From positions 1 to 64,000 of the forward strand of contig JAWKRR010000027.1 in assembly GCA_041389525.1 (NCBI GenBank): a stretch of DNA of 64,000 bases, read 5' to 3'. Position numbers and translations under genes: made by a program. Positions within the stretch are counted from its first letter, which is position 1. Each line of letters begins with the position of its first letter. The stretch is from JACKFB01 sp041389525. Lineage in GTDB: Bacteria; Myxococcota_A; UBA9042; PHBI01; JACKFB01. Below the pieces are notes generated by a model. That model made no database searches, was not told where the DNA came from, and was given only the letters and a program-made list of their open reading frames with translations. Shown here piece by piece: positions 61,735 through 64,000 of the stretch.

Positions 61735-63152
61735 GAGGACTCCTCGTCCGGCTTACCCGGCCTGAGCACCACCCAAACCTGGCGCCCCTCGCGGGCCAGA
61801 CGCGACGCGATGGCCGCGGCCTGCGCGCCCTGCAGCGCCACGGGCCCTTCCGCGGGCAGCGCTTTGGTGGCGACGCAGATCGGCACCCCCTCGGGCGGAT
61901 CGTGGACGACCGGGATCAGCTCGGACCCCGGAAGCCAATCGGCCAGCGCGATGACCCTCGCCGTCGCCAGCGCTTGCTCCACCAGATCCGGTGGCAGGCG
62001 CTTGTGGGTCCGCTCCAGCCTCGCCCACCGCGCGGAGACGGCCACCGGACCGCTCGAGAGATCGCAGACCTCGTTGGCGCGCGCCGAGATGGCGGCGGTC
62101 CCGATCTGGCGCGCCCGCTCGATGATCTCCTCTTTCAAGGCGCCCGCCAGGGGCCTCAGCACCGCGCGGCTCGCGTAGTCGTCGATGGCCGCGAGGTGGC
62201 TGATGGTCTGGCTCGAGACCTGCCCGACCGCGTCGCCCGTGACCAGCGCGTGGATGCCCAGCCGGTCGGCCATCGCGTCCGCCGTCGCCACCATCAGCTG
62301 CTTCAGGATCACCTGCCGTAGCAAGGGATCGACGCAGGTCAGCAGCACCTCTTTGATCGGCTGGAAGTCGATCATCCACAGCACCGGCTCGTAGCCGTGG
62401 CACCAGCGCTCGGCCAGCGTCTGGGCGACCAGCATCGCGTGCTCGCTGGCCGAGCACTCCAGCCGAAAGTGGACGAACTCGACGGGGCTACCCCGCCGCA
62501 GCAGCAGCCACGCCGCCACCGCCGAGTCGAAGCCGCCCGAGAGCAGCGTCATCGTGCGCTCCTGAGCGCCGACCGGCAGCCCCGCGGGCCCGGGCTGCGC
62601 GCCCTCGACCAGGTAAGCGATCTCGTCGGGGATATCGACGCGCACCTCGACCTCGGGGTGCTTCAGGTCGACGCCGCGGCTGGCTTCGACTAGGCGGCCC
62701 CCGATGACCCGGCCGGCGTCGATGGAGGTCCAGCTCTGGGTGCCGCGGCGGTGGACGCGCACGGCGAAGGTGCGGCCACGCACGCGCTCGGTCGCCCGCG
62801 CGGCGATCGCATCGGCCAGCCCCTCCAGATCGGTGTAGGGGATGGGGAAGACCCGCTCGACGCGGTGCACGCCGAAGAGGTCCCTGGCGACGGCGGCCGC
62901 GTCGTCGAGGTCGCGCGCCAGCACGTGCATCCGCGTGCCGTCGCTGAGCACCACGGCGTCCGGTTGCCGCACCGCGAGGGCCGCGCGCAGGTTCGCGACG
63001 AGCAGCCCGCGAAACCGTCGCCGCGTCCGCGCGCTCTTGGTGTGCAGCTCGCCCGCGAGGTGCACCAGCAGGTGCTCGGTGTGCGCCAGGGAGGCGCGCG
63101 CGCCGGGCGGGTTCGCGAGGCCGGGGCGTTGGTGTTCGGACGCGTGGATCAT
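61731..63152 (-). CDS. thiI: tRNA 4-thiouridine synthase ThiI (no rhodanese domain)
   Basis: 473 residues from the ATG at 63152; a TTG at 63173 in frame is the alternative. An N-terminal ferredoxin-like and THUMP region (RRFRGLLVANLRAAL, FAVRVHRRGT) is followed by the PP-loop ATPase motif LLSGGFDSAVAAW (near 218-230) and TGDAVGQVSSQT. ThiI activates uridine 8 of tRNA for sulfur transfer. The C-terminal rhodanese domain of E. coli ThiI is not seen, as in many bacteria. Its stop overlaps the start of the DsbA-like lipoprotein gene. Confidence 0.92.
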   Translation of the reverse strand: MIHASEHQRPGLANPPGARASLAHTEHLLVHLAGELHTKSARTRRRFRGLLVANLRAALAVRQPDAVVLSDGTRMHVLARDLDDAAAVARDLFGVHRVERVFPIPYTDLEGLADAIAARATERVRGRTFAVRVHRRGTQSWTSIDAGRVIGGRLVEASRGVDLKHPEVEVRVDIPDEIAYLVEGAQPGPAGLPVGAQERTMTLLSGGFDSAVAAWLLLRRGSPVEFVHFRLECSASEHAMLVAQTLAERWCHGYEPVLWMIDFQPIKEVLLTCVDPLLRQVILKQLMVATADAMADRLGIHALVTGDAVGQVSSQTISHLAAIDDYASRAVLRPLAGALKEEIIERARQIGTAAISARANEVCDLSSGPVAVSARWARLERTHKRLPPDLVEQALATARVIALADWLPGSELIPVVHDPPEGVPICVATKALPAEGPVALQGAQAAAIASRLAREGRQVWVVLRPGKPDEESS

Positions 63153-63374
63153 GGGCACAGCCGGTCGGACCAAGTCTGGGAGAGCCTGGGGGTGTCGCGC
63201 CCTCCGTGTAGCACCCCGCCCCGACCGATGCCCAGCGCGGAGTCGCCCCCTCAGAGCGCGGCCCGCCCCCTCGCGCGGTGGCCCCCGGAGGCCACTCGGG
63301 GGACCGTCGTGCTTGCGTGCCGCCGGGCTCGCGAGTTAGACCCGCGGGCGTTATCCCCAGAGGGAGGTGAGGGT

Positions 63375-64000
63375 GTGACGCCGCCGCTCTTTTCGAAGGT
63401 GCTCATCGCCAACCGCGGTGAGATCGCGTGCCGGGTCATCCGGGCGTGCCGGGCGCGCGGCATCCGAACCGTCGCCGTCTACTCCGAGGCCGACCGCGGC
63501 GCGCTGCACGTGCGCATGGCCGACGAGGCCTGGTGCATCGGGCCGCCGCCGTCCCGCGAGAGCTACCTGCGCGGCGACAAGATCCTCGCGGTGGCCAAGC
63601 GCGCCGGCGCCGAGGCCATCCACCCCGGCTACGGATTCCTCAGCGAAAACGCGGGATTTCGTCGCGAGTGCGAGGCCGCCGGCGTCGTCTTCATCGGCCC
63701 GCCCCCTGAGGCGATGGAGCTGATGGGCGAGAAGACCCTCGCGCGTCAGACCATGATCGCCGCGGGCGTCCCGGTGGTCCCGGGCACCGCCAAGCCCATC
63801 ACCGATCTGGACGAGCTCGCCCGAGTCAGCGCCGAGGTCGGCTTCCCCGTGATGCTCAAGGCGGCCGCGGGCGGTGGCGGCAAGGGGATGCGCGTCGTCG
63901 CGGATCCCGCCCAGCTCGTCGCGGCCTTCGAGGGCGCCCAGCGCGAGGCCCGCTCGTCGTTCGGAAGCGACGCCGTCTACGTCGAGAAGGCCATCGTCGG
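63375..64000 (+). CDS. Biotin carboxylase subunit of acyl-CoA carboxylase (runs off the window end)
   Basis: The GTG at 63375 is preceded by GGGAGGTGAGG. About 208 residues are visible: the N-terminal biotin carboxylase domain (VLIANRGEIACRVIRACR, AIHPGYGFLSEN), then the ATP-grasp region with the glycine-rich loop AAAGGGGKGMR. It uses ATP and bicarbonate to carboxylate biotin for an acetyl- or propionyl-CoA carboxylase. The rest lies beyond the window, so AccC-alone and fused alpha subunits (with biotin carrier) cannot be told apart. Confidence 0.9.
   Translation, partial: MTPPLFSKVLIANRGEIACRVIRACRARGIRTVAVYSEADRGALHVRMADEAWCIGPPPSRESYLRGDKILAVAKRAGAEAIHPGYGFLSENAGFRRECEAAGVVFIGPPPEAMELMGEKTLARQTMIAAGVPVVPGTAKPITDLDELARVSAEVGFPVMLKAAAGGGGKGMRVVADPAQLVAAFEGAQREARSSFGSDAVYVEKAIV

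Overview
The window is very GC-rich DNA with densely packed genes on both strands. It looks like a chromosome of a myxobacterium-like organism (Myxococcota or a near relative). The lineage cues are a matrixin protease ending in a MYXO-CTERM-like Cys/transmembrane/Arg tail, several lipoproteins with Asp/Gly-rich stalks and Cys-rich CDDGDPCT-type repeats, an IgGFc-binding-domain lipoprotein, thrombospondin type 3 repeats, and eukaryote-like Ser/Thr kinases. No rRNA, tRNA, CRISPR array, prophage or integrative element was recognised.

Layout. 1-2000: a partial gene, a PIN-toxin remnant and a broken AAA ATPase pseudogene. 2013-5299 (-): inositol-1-phosphate synthase, a CTP:inositol-1-phosphate cytidylyltransferase-like enzyme and an ArgC homologue lacking its catalytic cysteine. 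5589-9583 (-): a secreted protein, an aminotransferase and a HEAT-repeat protein. 9775-16375: malQ, an egtD-egtB-xth overlap operon and a propeller protein. 16411-19351 (-): two secreted proteins (matrixin and RTX lipoprotein). 19499-24307: divergent clpB and an RpoH-type sigma factor (a heat-shock pair), then a repeat-rich gap and a PilZ protein. 24535-29865: a 1776-residue kinase/ATPase/GAF/cyclase. 29902-32543 (-): two poorly known proteins. 32677-38544: three surface lipoproteins. 38624-44226 (+): a flavin amine oxidase, two SDR epimerases and an asparagine synthetase, possibly a small biosynthetic locus. 44571-45491 (-): a REP-associated (RAYT-like) transposase homologue. 45769-48081: a nucleoside transporter and a SAM hydroxide adenosyltransferase, both linked to adenosine. 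48091-51815 (-): an esterase-like lipoprotein and a membrane protein combining a PqqD-like domain, a degenerate M50 core and cNMP-binding domains. 52012-55927 (+): an amidohydrolase lipoprotein split by a 13-bp duplication. 55947-59401: a Ser/Thr kinase, a hypothetical protein, Maf and an MgtE_N-like protein. 59722-63152 (-): thiI overlapping a lipoprotein with three DsbA-like domains. 63375-end: biotin carboxylase (partial).

The most unusual signals are: (i) a 236-bp nested inverted structure at 23556-23791, made of two inverted copies of a roughly 55-bp hairpin element flanking opposed tandem heptamers, with a third copy at 39986-40041; (ii) the ArgC homologue with Gly in place of the catalytic Cys, downstream of CDP-inositol-type genes; (iii) the out-of-frame 13-bp tandem duplication that disconnects a lipoprotein signal from its enzyme; and (iv) the PqqD/pseudo-M50/cNMP-binding fusion. 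All functional calls come from reading motifs in the sequence; no database search was run.
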